This document shows positions 11,390-24,049 of a DNA stretch of 64,000 nucleotides, piece after piece (the first letter of the stretch is position 1; every line of letters begins with the position of its first letter). The notes beneath the pieces were generated by a model. That model was given only the letters and a program-made list of their open reading frames with translations. It made no database searches and was not told where the DNA came from. Source of the stretch: Calliopum simillimum. Taxonomy: Eukaryota; Arthropoda; Insecta; Diptera; Lauxaniidae. Position numbers and translations under genes: made by a program. The DNA lies in contig OX638370.1 of NCBI GenBank assembly GCA_951812925.1, positions 34,839,948-34,903,947 of the forward strand, written 5' to 3'.

Positions 11390-12262
11390 TATAAAAAGGG
11401 TTTTCCAATAGTAGGTGTGATACTTTGTTATTGATTAAAATCTGCATTATCGACCCTTGTCCGCCATATTTTGTATCATTTTTATCGTGACAGTATAGGA
11501 TTTTGGATATGGATTGCTACACGAAAGAACAACGCATTGAAATCGTCCAATTTTGGATCTTAAATTCCAAGTCATTTCCAAAAAATCCAAAATTCAAAAA
11601 AATAATCTGATTTTCAAATCGGCGGCTATGTTAACAAGCAAAAACTGCCGTATCTCGGACTCGGAAAATCCACAAGTGATCGTGGTGCAGTTTATGAATC
11701 GTGCTGTTTTTTTTCGAAGATGCGGACGGAAACACCGAAAAGTTAACTCTGAGCGGTACCGCACTATGTTGGAGGACTATTTTGTGCCGGATGTTGAAGC
11801 TCAGGGTCTAGACGATATGTGGTTTCAACAGCACGCCGCTACACCACACACAACTCGCCTCAATTTGGACTTTTTGCGTCGCAAATTCCCGATCTGTGTA
11901 ATTTTGTCGTCGTAGTGATGTGAATTGGCCGCCCAAATCATGCGATTTGACGCCGTTAGACTTTTTTCTGTGGGATTACACGAAGGATAAGGTCTATGTG
12001 ATTGATCCGAACACGATTCCAGACTTGAAAAGCAATATTACATCGGTGATTCGAGCCATACTGCAAAATGTCATCAAAAATATAACCGAAAGATTGAGAT
12101 ATCTACGGAAAAGTCGGGGTGAACATATCCGCGAAATAATTTTCTACACATAATCATATTGTGTGACCTTTCGATCGAAATAAAATATTTGGAAAAATTC
12201 CGAGCGGATTGCGTTTTATTCAAAATCGAATTACCACACGCCTTAAAGGAACACCCTTTATA
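11390..12262 (+). mobile_element. Degenerate IS630-Tc1-mariner element with TIRs
   Basis: AAAGGGTTTTCC at the left matches the inverted right end GGAACACCCTTT at about 12248-12259 with further partial matches inward. TA occurs at both outer edges, as expected for this superfamily. It encloses the broken transposase. About 870 bp, shorter than an intact ~1.3-kb element, so it is internally deleted. Confidence 0.65.
11509..12153 (+). pseudogene. Dead IS630-Tc1-mariner (DDE) transposase
   Basis: It starts MDCYTKEQRIEIVQFW, the usual N-terminal helix, then jumps by a deletion to GGYVNKQ / NCRISDSENPQVI, losing the DNA-binding domain and first catalytic Asp. Next come SERYRTMLEDYFVP, DDMWFQQHAATPHTT and, after two stops and a frame change near 11915, VNWPPKSCDLTPLDFFLWD and SRGEHIREIIF to a natural C-terminus. 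The second catalytic Asp of the usual WFQQD is His here. Clearly non-functional. Confidence 0.8.
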
Positions 12263-12553
12263 AATTAAAAAAAAATTCATGTGAAGGGTTAAAAGAAAAC
12301 AACACATTTTTCGACAGTTTTCTCTTCTGTAATATTTTTTGTGTATTAAGTAGTAAAAAATCAATACATTTTTTTTTTTTTTTTTTGTTATCGCCGAAAA
12401 ACAATCCGACATGTTGCCATAAAAATCATTATAATGTTGTTTTGGCTACTGTTTTTAAAAATGTTTTATCGCTTTCCAGAACAAAGGTTACATCTCATAT
12501 AAGTAGTTAACATAAATGAATATGTATAGTACACTTCGATACAAAAGTAGAAA

Positions 12554-13257
12554 CATATCGATACCTTAGAGCTCTATAGTCCTATCTCCACTTTTTGCGA
12601 TTTTGAGATTTTTGCAATTATGGCAACATTGTAGGCTTCTTTACCGTGTGGAAAACTGTGTGATGTCAAAATACCACTAAAACACCAAAATATTCGAAAA
12701 TTAAAAAAAAATTCTATCTCCAAACTGTAATTTTTTCAAGAGCGCTACTGTCCTATCTCCACTGAATATTCAAATAAGTCACATTTTTAAAAAAAATTCT
12801 TCGTTTTTTCGCGTTTTCTTCGCGTTTCATGACTTTTTGCGACATTTTAGTGAACAAATTTGGTTCCATTCTTGTTTGTCGGAACCAAAATTTCAAAAAT
12901 TCAAAAAAAAATTAGTTTTTCGTGTTTTCCACGCGTTTCATAACTTTTTACGACATTTTAGTGGAAAAAATTAAAAAAATGTACTAAATACGTCGTTTTT
13001 TTCAATAGCAGTGGAATTCTATATAAGGGCAAAAGTAATGACATACTATAAATTAGCTGGGATTTCGTTAGAAAATAATAAAATTGGTTAAAAACATTAC
13101 ATTATGTTAAAATATACTATAGGTAAAAATATTGCATATATCGTTGTATCAAAATAGCAGCCAATCCTAAATAACCACTGTTTGAAATCTTCTTTTTGCA
13201 TTTCCCAACAATTGGAAAAATGGAGATAGGACTATAGCGCTCTAAGGTATCGATATG
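12554..13257. mobile_element. 704-bp TIR element (MITE), ~40-bp inverted ends
   Basis: The left end CATATCGATACCTTAGAGC...CCTATCTCCA returns as its near-perfect complement at 13218-13257. An extra copy of CCTATCTCCACT lies inside at about 12750. TATCGATA at both ends is itself palindromic, so it can be read either as part of the TIR or as an 8-bp target duplication (hAT-like). No ORF. Confidence 0.7.
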
Positions 13258-13475
13258 AAAATATTGCTTTCAAAAGAAATGTATTTTGTAAATGCTTTTT
13301 AGGTAGGTCATTAAAGCAATTGACCTTAAATGAGCGTACTTCTTTTAGATGAATCTCGATAAATGCTTATAGTTCTTGCTTAAAACCAATCTCTGATAAT
13401 TGTTTCAAAGACATATCATCCTCTTAAACCTCAGAGTCATGCACACTCCAAGTCATCCAGCAAAATCTTATTTTT

Positions 13476-13760
13476 TATCTTCTACAACAAAGATTTAGCT
13501 GTGACAAGATTTATAAATCTCGTTGTTAAAGTCTAACCGTTTCAACCATTCGAAAGAGATTTATTTTTTGACATAATTCCTTCTTTTGCTTTATAGTTTC
13601 ATCGATTTGATTTTTTGTTAACGACATTTAATGCCAATTGTCAAAGTTCAGGGGTGCCATTTGGTTGAAAATAGCCAAAATCGGATTTATACGAAGTTTT
13701 AAAATAAATTTTTTTTTTGTATGGTAACTCACATGACCAACAATGAGATTTAAAGCTACA
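13476..13760 (+). mobile_element. GAGATTTA-type MITE, copy 2
   Basis: Begins AAGATTTAGCTGTGACAAG followed by the palindrome-like GATTTATAAATCTCG. It has the shared blocks GCCAATTGTCAAAG, GGTTGAAAATAGCC and ends GAGATTTAAAGCTA. Confidence 0.6.
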
Positions 13761-15579
13761 CCATTAGATAAATTTCAGAACTCTCAAATCGTAAACAGTC
13801 TAAGAGTTAGATATATCATATATGCACTTTGAGTGATCCCCAAAGCCAGTTCAATTCCACTTCTAAAAAATTTCAAAACAAGAAAAAATTGTTACTAACT
13901 CTCTAAATTAAATGTTGTAGAATTTCGCCAAACAATTGCAATTAACTTTGTACATATGAACATTTTTTTGGGGAAATCCATAAATAGCTGAAATTTCCAC
14001 ATTAATTTCAAGCGCTAAGCATGATATATACGATCGATTAGATTGGATTAATGCGTTGTGTTGTTAAGATGGCTTATCAGGTGGTGGTGCCAATATATGA
14101 AAGCCATCAATCAACTAAATAAGAGTGGATGGAAGTAATAATCGTTTCAATTGGCGTTTGAATTGGCGCCCTAGGTATCGCGATTAGGAATTGAATTCTT
14201 ATTAATAATAAATATAATACGCCATTTAGCGTACATTAGTTATTATCTGTTAAGTATTTTATATAATCAGAAAAAGTTTAAACTTTAAACCATAAAGCAA
14301 CGAGTAGTACTTGCAATATATCAAGTTTTGAAATGAATTTGATGGATTCATTTACAAGACACCTATTCCAAGAACAAAATGATGTCAGATGTATATTATT
14401 TGAATAAGAAATTGCGCACTTGCAACTATTTAAATGTAGTCTCGTTTTATTAGGCACTATATTACATATCATCATTCCAACGTTATAAATTATTTATATA
14501 TGTTATATAAATGTTTTCACGAGATGGTAATTAAAATCATTATCTGTATAATAATAAAAATTTCCCCCGATAACTCGTTTAATATAGTAAGTACATAAAT
14601 ACAAAGGTAATCGTTGGTTACACTTGTAGGTACTTACTTCTGTTATTTCAATGATTGTAATAATAAGTAATTTATTGGGAATCTTTCAAAAAAAAAGCAC
14701 CGTAGAGGATTACATTGTTGTCATTCAATCAAAAATACATAACAAAGGTGGGGAAAAAACATTCACCAAGTTTGCTTAAGGAAAAAAACAAGCCCAGAAA
14801 AATATTTTATTTTTTTTCATATTTTTAAAGTTTGTAATTTTAAAATTTTTCTTCTATATTTTTCATTAATTTCACGGTACAGCTATGTTTCAAAAATCGT
14901 CTTTTTGCAATCAGCTTTGATATCAGCTTCGATGATATCTTCTTTGCAAAACTAAAGAAAACAAAACTGAAAATAAATATTAAAAAATTCTTTCACATCT
15001 GAATTCCAAGATATGCCTACTTCAAAGCACAAAATATGCAGTTTCCAGGAAAAAGAATAATACATTTGATTTTCGTTTGACGTGTAATAATTCCGAAAGG
15101 AAGCACTCAATTGAATAAGCCAAAAGATGTGCGCCATATGCCTAAAGATTTAGTAGCGAGGAAGTGCTTAGAATCATGACGTGATAAGAAACCATGTTCA
15201 GAAACCAAAAATCACACGTCTAGAGAACTGGGCAACATGTGATTTTTGGGCGAATTACTTCAAAACCTGAAAACGCAAAAGAGTCGTTTGTCTTTTTAGC
15301 AGTATTAGCTGGTGCATTTTCTGTAAAAGTTCAATGTGTCGAAAGTCCTTTTTTTCTTTCCGATATCCATTTTGGCAGATCTTCCGTAAAATCAGCCAGA
15401 ATTTGTTCAAACTTGAGCAAAATCTACCACACGATGATATTTTTTGTCTTAACTATAATGTAAAAATCCATATGTAGTTTGAGAGAAAAACCAACCAAGC
15501 CTGTGAAAAAATTATTTCAGAAATCTTCTTCATAACTCTAGCAAGCCTAGATGCATAATGATCTTTGACCAGAAATATG
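13761..15579. other. AT-rich stretch without recognised gene
   Basis: Only short ORFs without recognisable motifs. Confidence 0.5.
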
Positions 15580-16402
15580 TAGGGGAAGAGTGTCGGGTGT
15601 GGGCACCTTTTCGTTTTCGACTCATAACTTTTGACCAAATGTATATTATGCTGACATATAAGTATCAGTAGAAAGCTAGAGACCTTAGCTATTCACTGGT
15701 GAAGAAAGCAAATTGATTTCGTCAGTTGGAAAAATTATATCAAAAAAATAGTGAAGTGATAATTTTTGACAAAAACCAATTTTCGGTTCGGTAATGACGC
15801 AAGTATCAAATTTTTTTAAATTTTAATGAAAAGAACTTTTTTCTGCGATATCTTTAAAGGACCTATTGGTTCTTTCCGTTTCACTACAAAAGCGTAAAAA
15901 GGCATAAAAACACCGTTTAAATTAGTAATGTTGGCATACACGACGATACTACACGTATTTCAGTAAAACACACGCTTTGAGAATAAAAAAAGAAGGGTGC
16001 CCACACCCGAACCAATTCGGGGGCCACACTCGACTTTGACAGCCACATTGAAAAGCAATGAGCAAATTGTGTTGTGTGAACATTTTGGTTGCATTCGGTC
16101 TCGAATCACAATATATAATAAATTTACTGCAGAAATATAAATTGCATTCAGCTTTTCGATTGATTCACTTCGATTTAACGCACTTGGAAAATAATTGAAA
16201 AAAACTTTAGTGTTTACTTTCCCCTACTCAAAAGTTATTTTCTTCTCAGCACAAAGCTAATGCGTCTGTTTGCTCCGGTAAATGCACAAAAACTGTCATA
16301 ACACACGCTTAACATTCGTCAGAACAGCCGCATTTGTTTTCTGTTAAAAGTTACGGGGGTGCCCACACCCGAACCATGCCCGCAGGCGGCACTCTTCTCC
16401 TA
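15580..16402. mobile_element. 823-bp TA-flanked TIR element (MITE)
   Basis: GGGGAAGAGTGTCG with GGGTGTGGGCACC at the left matches inverted GGTGCCCACACCC and CACTCTTCTCC at the right. TA sits at both edges. A third GGTGCCCACACCCGAACC copy is internal at about 15998. GC-rich ends contrast with the AT-rich body. No ORF. TA flanks suggest a Tc1/mariner-mobilised element. Confidence 0.65.
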
Positions 16403-18555
16403 TATATTATATCTATATTTAAATTTAAATTTGATATGAAAAAATCCCAAAATTCGATTTTTCAAGTTGTTTTTCTATGGAACTACAAGACCTAGAACAA
16501 ATCTGATTTTGCTAGCTAATACGTATAGATCTTACCGAGAACAATATCCTGGACTGCATAACTCATTCTCACAAAAAATGCACGATAACTAGTTTTGCCA
16601 TCTTTGCACAGATATATTATATCCATCCATATTATATATCAGTATATACGAAAAAAAATATGCACTTTATTTATTCCAAGTACATCGGTACCTTACAAAC
16701 TCATTTGAATACATCTTGCCAAAACTTAACAATCTTTGCTTAAAAATTTACATCTTTTTGCTCATTTTAAACGAATAATAATGTTAAGTACAGTTTTTAA
16801 ATTATTACTTAAAAAATTCTTTTGATTATAATCAGATTATGAAGCAATAAATGAATAAAATTCGTGCCGCGTGTGTCGCTCTTGTTACTGTAGTGTCACT
16901 TGAAAAATTATTATTATTACTCTGTTTAAATTAAAGTGAATACTTGACAGAGTCATTGCTGTTCATTCTTTATATTTTCTTAATAATTAATTTAAATTTT
17001 AAAAAGATTTATTTTTTCGAAGAATTTTTTCGGAATAAAATAATTTGTTAAACTTAGTGAATTTCAACAAATTAAAACTTTTTTTTCGACAGCAATTTTA
17101 TGTGTACAAACATAACCATAGAACCAAGCAAAGCATAATATGTAGTTCAGAAATAGTTGGATACCAAACCAAAAGATCGTGTGGTACAGATAAAACAACA
17201 CACTTCAAAGGATTTCAAGTCAGAATATTATTTCCAAGATATCCTTGTTTCAAAGCACAAAAATCAAGCAAGAGATGAGTTATATTTGCGTATGAGCTCG
17301 GGCATTCGATGTTTGCCAGAATTGCTAAAATATCAAAATTGCAGGAAAAACTCTTTTTTTCTGATTTGGCAAATCTGAAAAATAAAAAAACTTAAAGTTC
17401 AATTAAAAATTGATTTTCAATATATAAATGTTATTAATTAATTTAATTAATACACTTAAAATATCCTTAAAAAATCCAAAATTAAAAGATTTGAATACTC
17501 TACTCTGAAAACTGTTAAGTAAATATAAGTATTTAAAATTTCTAATTTAAAATATTTAAAATAAAAATCACGGAAAAGATATTAAAAAAACAGACCCATC
17601 ACTGGCAAAGAGACAAAATCCACTAAGAATGATTGATATTGATGGAATTTGCGATGCGCGTGTACATGACACATTACTTCAATGAAGTAAGTAACACTGA
17701 GTATTTGGTAAAAAATATAAATTCACATATACATATAAGTATATGATTTACGACATAAGCATCATGTCTTCTTGAAAATAATTGCAAAAAAAGATTGTTA
17801 GACAAGAAAGATAAAAATAATATTAAAAAAATTATGAAGAAAAAAAAGCTGACAACCTCTTGCATCTATTCTGATTGGCGCTGTGTCAGTTTAGCTCAGA
17901 CAGTTCTGACGCTATGCAAAAATTTGCTCAAAAAATTGTTTATTTTGGTATGAAAGATGGGCTTGGTTAACAATCAACGCAAAACAAAATACCGATCGTA
18001 AAGGGGATTCACCTGTAATGAGTGTGATATTGGTATTCTTAATGGAAACGTACTAGGGAATCGTCCATAAAAGAGTTGCCTCGGGACTTTCAGTTAAACC
18101 CTGATTATCCAAATTGTTTAGGTTCTCCCAAGCAAAAGAAGTTCACTATGATGAATTCCAGCACTGTTGTACTAAACTGTTACCTTCTAATCTTCCCACT
18201 GCTCACCAGTGACTCCTTGACTATTTTTCTCATTAATGACCAAAGGAAAAAATTATCCTCACTTTCGAGCACAAAAAAGTGTCTTTTTACCGACCCGCTG
18301 CATGCCTGTAATGGTTCCTCCTTTAGGTACGATAAGTTAAATAATCAGTTTGCAAAATTGGGAACATACAGAAATGATTTACATATAATGTTTTAGAAGT
18401 GCAACTTTTTGGCCTCGTTAGGTGAAATATTTCAAGGCCGCGACACTTTTCTTTCGATACTTTTTTATCGACACTTATTTTTCTCGATACTTTTCGTTAC
18501 ATCCCGTTATACCTCGCAAGCTATACAAACTATTTTAACGATATTTCGTACGTAG
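16403..18555. other. Stretch without recognised gene; one 106-codon ORF
   Basis: 18076-18396 (+) is open for 106 codons but has no family I recognise on either strand. The rest is AT-rich. Confidence 0.4.
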
Positions 18556-18559
18556 GTGT

Positions 18560-19610
18560 AGAACGTGTATACTATATTGATAGTTTTCTGGGACATCCGA
18601 AGTTTCCCGAAGGTCACCCGAAAGCTTCATGGTTAAAACGAGAACATTCAGGTGTACTAGAGGGAAAACATCTATTAACTGAAAGTTTTGTGCAACACCC
18701 AAAGTTTCCTGAAGAACATCCGAAGTCTTTATAGAGAAACCGAATAGTACAAAGGTATACTAGAGAGAAAATATCTAAGGCAAACTATCAACAAGCCTTA
18801 ATTGAATGTTTTTTGCGACATCCGAAGGATTCTTAGCCTAAATGAAGAATATCTAGGTAATCTTGAGGGAAAGCATCTATTAACTGAAAGTTTTCTGGGA
18901 CACCCGAAGGTTCCTGAAGATAACCCGAAGGCTTTTTAGCCAACACAAAGAATATCTAGGTATACTAGAGGTAAAATATTTATGGCGAATTATCAACAAG
19001 CCTTAATTGAATGTTTTTTGGGACGCCCGAAGGTTTTTGAAGATTGCCCGAAGAATTCTTAATCAAATCGAAGAATGTTTAGGTATACTAGATGAAAAAC
19101 ATCTATGGCAGACTATCAATTAGCTTTATTTGATTCATTTCATGGGACATTCGAAGATCCCCGAAAATCAGCCGAAAGCTTCATAGTGAAAACAAGGAAT
19201 ATTTAGGTATACTAGAGGGAAAACATCCATTAATTAAAAGTTTCCTGGGACACCCGAAGGTTCCTGAAGATAACCCGAAGGCTTTATAGCCAACACGAAG
19301 AACATCTACATATACTAGATAAAAAATATCTATGGCGAACTATCAACAAGCCTTAATTGAATGTTTCTTGGGTCACTCGGAGGTTTTTGAAGGTCATCCG
19401 AAAAATTCTTAGTCAAAACGAAGAATATCTGGGTATACTGGTGGGAAATCACCTATGTCAGACAATCAACTAGCTTTATTTGATTCATTTCCTGGGACAT
19501 TCGAAGGTCATCCGAAAGATTCATAGTGAAAACGAAGAATATCTAGATAAGTATATTGTACTAGATGGAAAACATTTATGGCGGAGTAGCAACAAGCTTT
19601 AATTTATATA
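18560..19610 (+). repeat. Tandem array with ~350-bp higher-order unit of three ~100-125-bp monomers
   Basis: The box GGGACA(C/T)CCGAAGG starts at about 18590, 18692, 18815, 18897, 19020, 19144, 19248, 19370 and 19494. Spacings are 102, 123, 82, 123, 124, 104, 122 and 124. Best-matching copies are three monomers apart: 18897/19248, 19020/19370 and 19144/19494, each 350-351 bp. A 42-bp loss explains the short 82-bp unit in the first repeat. Monomer endings alternate between ATCTATTAACTGAAAG and CAACAAGCCTTAATTGAA types. Confidence 0.85.
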
Positions 19611-19869
19611 TTAATAACATTTGGTAGGTATGTAGATGCCGAAAGTGAGTACCACGCACTGGGCGTAATCAAATGAATGAAATGTATATGTACTTTTCAC
19701 ATATAAGTTTCACTTTCTGCCAATCAGAGTAAAATTCTACGCTTGTAGATAAAAGTGCTTACATATATAAAATCCCAGTGAAGATAACTGATTCTGAGTA
19801 AGAGACTGTTAATTTCAAAAACGAGATAGGTAAAATTGAGCACAAAATGCTGAACTCATTTACATATAT

Positions 19870-20160
19870 TTACACATGTGATCAATTGTAATATCAATTT
19901 TTGTCATTAAAACAAAAAATCGTGACATCTTCCTGTTGATTTCTTCACTTTTCGGTAGGTACCTACACATTTTCAATGACAATTTTGCGAAATTCACGTT
20001 TTTCAGCAAAAACAGAACAAAATGTCAATATTTATATATATAATTTTCATGTCCGCAATTTCGCATAGTCGAGAATTTTCAAATGTTTTGAGTGAGATTT
20101 TATTTTCATGACTTGTGATAATATTGTGATACACAACGTCAATTAATTCGGATTAGATGT
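19870..20160 (+). repeat. Degenerate dispersed repeat (paired with about 27600-27850)
   Basis: Shared order of blocks: GTGACAT, TTTTCAATG, TTTTCATRTC, GTGTGAT/GTGATA with ACAACGTCAATTAATT versus ATAACATCAATTAATT. Diverged; alignment needed to fix ends. Confidence 0.35.
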
Positions 20161-20575
20161 CGTTTTTCTAAAGAATTTATATATCTGAAATTGCAGGTAC
20201 AATTTACGTTTATCATCAGTGTCAATTTATGTGATTAAGACACTTTGTGATATCTGCCTCTAACTTTGTTGACATCTTCACTTCACGGTTCATGTACAAT
20301 TCTAATTTGCGAAATTCACATTTTTTTTTTTTTCGGAAAGATAAGAAAACGTGTTCACATATTTACCTACGCCGGTATACCGGGCCATATATGTCTATCT
20401 ATTTTTATGCAAATTTTTTTGTTTGTTGATTCTTTTACTTTTCGGCTTTTTGTCAAAGTAATTTTTTTATAGGAATTACGAAAAATAGTTAGTACATAGG
20501 CTTATTAAATACAAACAATGATTTGATACATTTAAATGAAGTATCAGTATCAAATATATTATTATATATACACAT

Positions 20576-20775
20576 CGTAATCTCTGTCAAGCCTTTAGTT
20601 AAAGTTTAACTGTGGATTGTGAAAAGAGCTCTTTGGTGAAATCTCTTAGCTGTTTTCTTTGGTGTACATTTTTTTATTTAATACTTAAATTTTTTCAATC
20701 AAAGTGTAAGTTTTTATTTAGATTTTATTTATTTATTTAAATGTTTTTTTTTAGAAATCCTTCAAGTTAGGGCTT
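20576..20775 (+). repeat. Degenerate direct repeat (paired with about 23555-23725)
   Basis: TGTCAA-CCTTTAGTTAA-GTTTAACTGT, TTTTTTCAATCAA and AAATCCTTCAA recur in order at 23560 onward. Probably an old duplication or transposon fragment. Confidence 0.4.
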
Positions 20776-21256
20776 TAAGTAAAGTTCGTCTTAACCATTT
20801 CAAGTTATTTTGTTTTGGTTTGTTGTCCTATTTTGGACTTTATTTTGACTCCTCTTATGTCGATTGTCGCTATTTATATACACTTCAAAATAAACAAATA
20901 ATATGTAAATACACTTAGAAATACATGAATATGTCTTATCTTAAAAAAGTTAAAAATTCGGTAAAGTTAAACTTAAAAAAAATAAAAATTTAAATAGCAT
21001 GAATAAATCGGCATGATGTCTACTTTTTGAGTAGATGTGACGAAGTTGATAATTTTAATGGCATTAAATACTTCAACTAAAGGCATAAAAAAAACATTAA
21101 ATATACCAAAAAAAAAAAAAAAAACGTTGATTTCACCAAAGGCTGAGACTTCTCGTAGAAAATAAATAGTTCGTACTACTTTGCTTCTAGAGAATTTTAC
21201 TAGAATTTCAAGACAATAAACCTAGTGATAACTCCATAATACAAATTTTACCTTAT

Positions 21257-21498
21257 TCAGGCATGTTCTGAAATCCGATTCACTTCGGAATCGGAATGAA
21301 AGCAATCTTCAAGAGCTCTGCATTACGATAAGTAAGATGGAATCGGAGTTGTATTTCAACAAATAAAACTTGCTAATGGTTCTTTTTCGATTTACTAAAA
21401 CATAAATTAGATTTGATGTTAATTATCAAAGTGCGGAGCTCTTGAAGATTGCTTTCATTACGATTCCGAAGTGAATCGGATTTCAGAACATGCCTGAT
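21257..21498. mobile_element. Hairpin MITE, ~64-bp arms
   Basis: CAGGCATGTTCTGAAATCCG... at 21258 is mirrored by ...CGGATTTCAGAACATGCCTG ending at 21497, with a ~105-bp AT-rich loop. The arms are nearly identical. Confidence 0.65.
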
Positions 21499-21602
21499 TG
21501 TTTTAGTAAAATCATAATTTTTGAATAACCTTACAGTATAATAATTTTTTTCAAAAAATTTAAGTTTAAAGTTCAAACAAAAATAAGAAAAAAAAAGAAG
21601 AA

Positions 21603-21712
21603 ACTAACTAATCGCACTAGGATTCGAACCAGGAACCGTCCGTGTGATAGATATAATAGAAAAATATTTTGTTTACTAACAATTACTAACTTGTTAGACC
21701 TCTGACCTATAT
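21603..21712 (-). tRNA. tRNA-like relic with box B
   Basis: On the minus strand CCTGGTTCGAATCCTAG is a good box B / T arm preceded by CACACGGACGG. A box A-like TAGGTCAGAGGTCTAACAAG lies upstream, separated by an unusually long AT-rich insert. Not a functional tRNA; probably tRNA-derived SINE or pseudogene. Confidence 0.35.
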
Positions 21713-21719
21713 GATAAAG

Positions 21720-24000
21720 AGGAAAAAAATTTTTATATTAAGCATGTCTGTCCAAACATTATTATTTTTACAAGAATTATAAAATAAAAATGGAAATAAA
21801 GAGGTAATTTATGTTTGAAATTAAGTGTTAATTACTTTAATTATTTTACTACTCGAGTGGAGTAAAAATTATGACACTGATTTTTCTCCATGTTGTTATC
21901 TATTAGCTTCAAAAGTTGGGTCGAAAAAATATCACAGCCCTGCAAATTCAAAACTTTTTTTTTTCATTTTCGATTTTTCAACTGATTATGGAGGTTTGGA
22001 ACCTTCTATTTAGAAATCTGAACACGTCAGGATCCTTGCTTTAAATTGTAGAAAACTTTATACTCAGGCGTAAGGCGCACTTCCAGTTTAAAGTGTAATT
22101 TATTTTAGCCAAATGCATCGGAAAACCATAAGTTTCCATTACAACTTTACGTTTTTACTTTTCCAGTTGGATCCTTAGTTTTCAAGTTATCATCCATTGG
22201 AAAGCTGATATCGCAATTCCATATAAATATAACATATGTAGTTCTTTGTATGAAGTTGTTTAGCCTTTATTCTGATGAATGATAGCTTAAAAATGAATAA
22301 CGAAACTGGTAAAATTGGAAGGTAAATTTAATGAGAAAGATTATGACTATCCAATGGTGTTAGGAGATATCAATTACGCCATTTATTGTAAGTGTGGTAT
22401 AACTTCAAAAACACCCCGAAACAGCGATTTTTGTAACTTTTGAGCAAGATATCTTAAATTCCTTACGTGATAGAAAAACTTCAAGATCACCTTTATAATC
22501 AGTCATAAGGTTTTGGAATGGAAAACCATTAAGGTATCTCACGATAAAACTGTATGAAACAAAATATGTTTAAAATTTTCCAAAGAATTGATCAGAATTG
22601 TTTACAAATTTTTTTAAACTACAATTTTTCAAAAATTTACCAATGACTAAAACACAAGTTTTAAAAATTTTGATAAAATACAGACGAATTCCTTGCTAGT
22701 TTCTAAGCATTTTTTGTTCTCTAAAGTTTCTTCGCAGGATGCCTTGTTTTTGAGTAAAAAAATATTAAAGTTCAAATATTGAACATATTATCGATCCTCT
22801 TTTGTTACAGGTTTTTTTAAGAAAAATTCACATTAGTTTACACATACTGTCCTTCGAAAAAGAACAAAATGTCTTCGTCAGAATTAGAAAAATAGCGAAA
22901 CCTAAGCATTTTCTTAACTTTAAAACAAATTTTTTAAAACTTTTGTGCACAAATATATAGGTGAAACATCCCAATATTATAAAAAATGCTGCTTATGTGA
23001 AAACTATATACTTTTTCCGATTTTACTTTTGTTAGTAGTATTGAATAGCACTGATATTCTTTCTTAAACCATAGTTTTAACTTTCCCAATTGGATCATAA
23101 CTTTCCGAGATATCATCCATTGATGTAAAGGCTTTCAAATTTATAACAGTCCTTTACAGGAATTTGCGATACTTTTACTTCAATGAATGATATCTCGGAA
23201 AGTTGAAGTTATGATTTAAAGCGGGAGGTCAGGGCTAATCAATCCCGCTGACAAAAGTGAGCAACACTACTTCCTGGATGAAAGCCATGTGTCTGAAAAT
23301 AGCGCTTTCTGCATTTTAAATCAAGGATCACTCGGATCTCAGACGTTATAAGAAAAAACGGTTGCCAGGTTCGGAATAAGCGACTCTGAATTAGTGAAAA
23401 AAAGTTATCGCGATGAAATTCAGATTGGTTTCTCCTCAATTTGTTGCACTGTGTTTTTTATGTCCTACAAAAAATAATTTTTTTTTTTTTGCGCTTCATA
23501 TTTTGGAGAATGAATGGTTTCTCAGGGAACGTTCCATATAAGTACTTATATCTGGAAATCTTTGTCAAACACTTAGTTAAGGCTTAACTGTTTATTGTTG
23601 AAGCAGATGTCTAAGATAATGTTATTACTCTTGTAGCTGGAATAAATTTTATTCTTACAAATCATATTTTTTCAATCAAGCCATAAGAGTTTATAAATTT
23701 TTCTGGGAAATCCTTTAAATTATGAGACTATTATGTATGGAATAATAATGCTTCTAGCTCAAAGCTCAAAGTGTGCAGTTAATTTAAAAATAATTTAAAT
23801 TTCGAACACGCTCCAAGTCAAACAATTGTCTAACAATAGACCCAACATTTATGGGGAGAGGGTGGGTTCTTGAAACTTAAGTTCATTTCACTATTGAATA
23901 CGAATTTTCAGCAGCATTCAGCATGAACATTAAAGAAAAGAGTCATCAGCCACTTATGTATCTAGCAAATATCTACTTAATAAGCCCACAATCAAACTAG
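21720..24000. other. AT-rich stretch without recognised gene
   Basis: Holds a ~34-bp inverted repeat at about 23096-23129 / 23172-23208 (core TTTCCGAGATATCAT), a related direct copy near 22180, and the repeat at 23555-23725. A slightly GC-richer patch at 23225-23440 shows no recognisable protein. Confidence 0.45.
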
Positions 24001-24049
24001 TCGTTTCTCATTCACTTACGATTTTCGCTTTATTTTCGCCATTCCAGAT

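Noticed and set aside
18076..18396. 106-codon frame
   Set aside because: No family recognised on either strand and no neighbouring exon signals; noted only in the stretch description.
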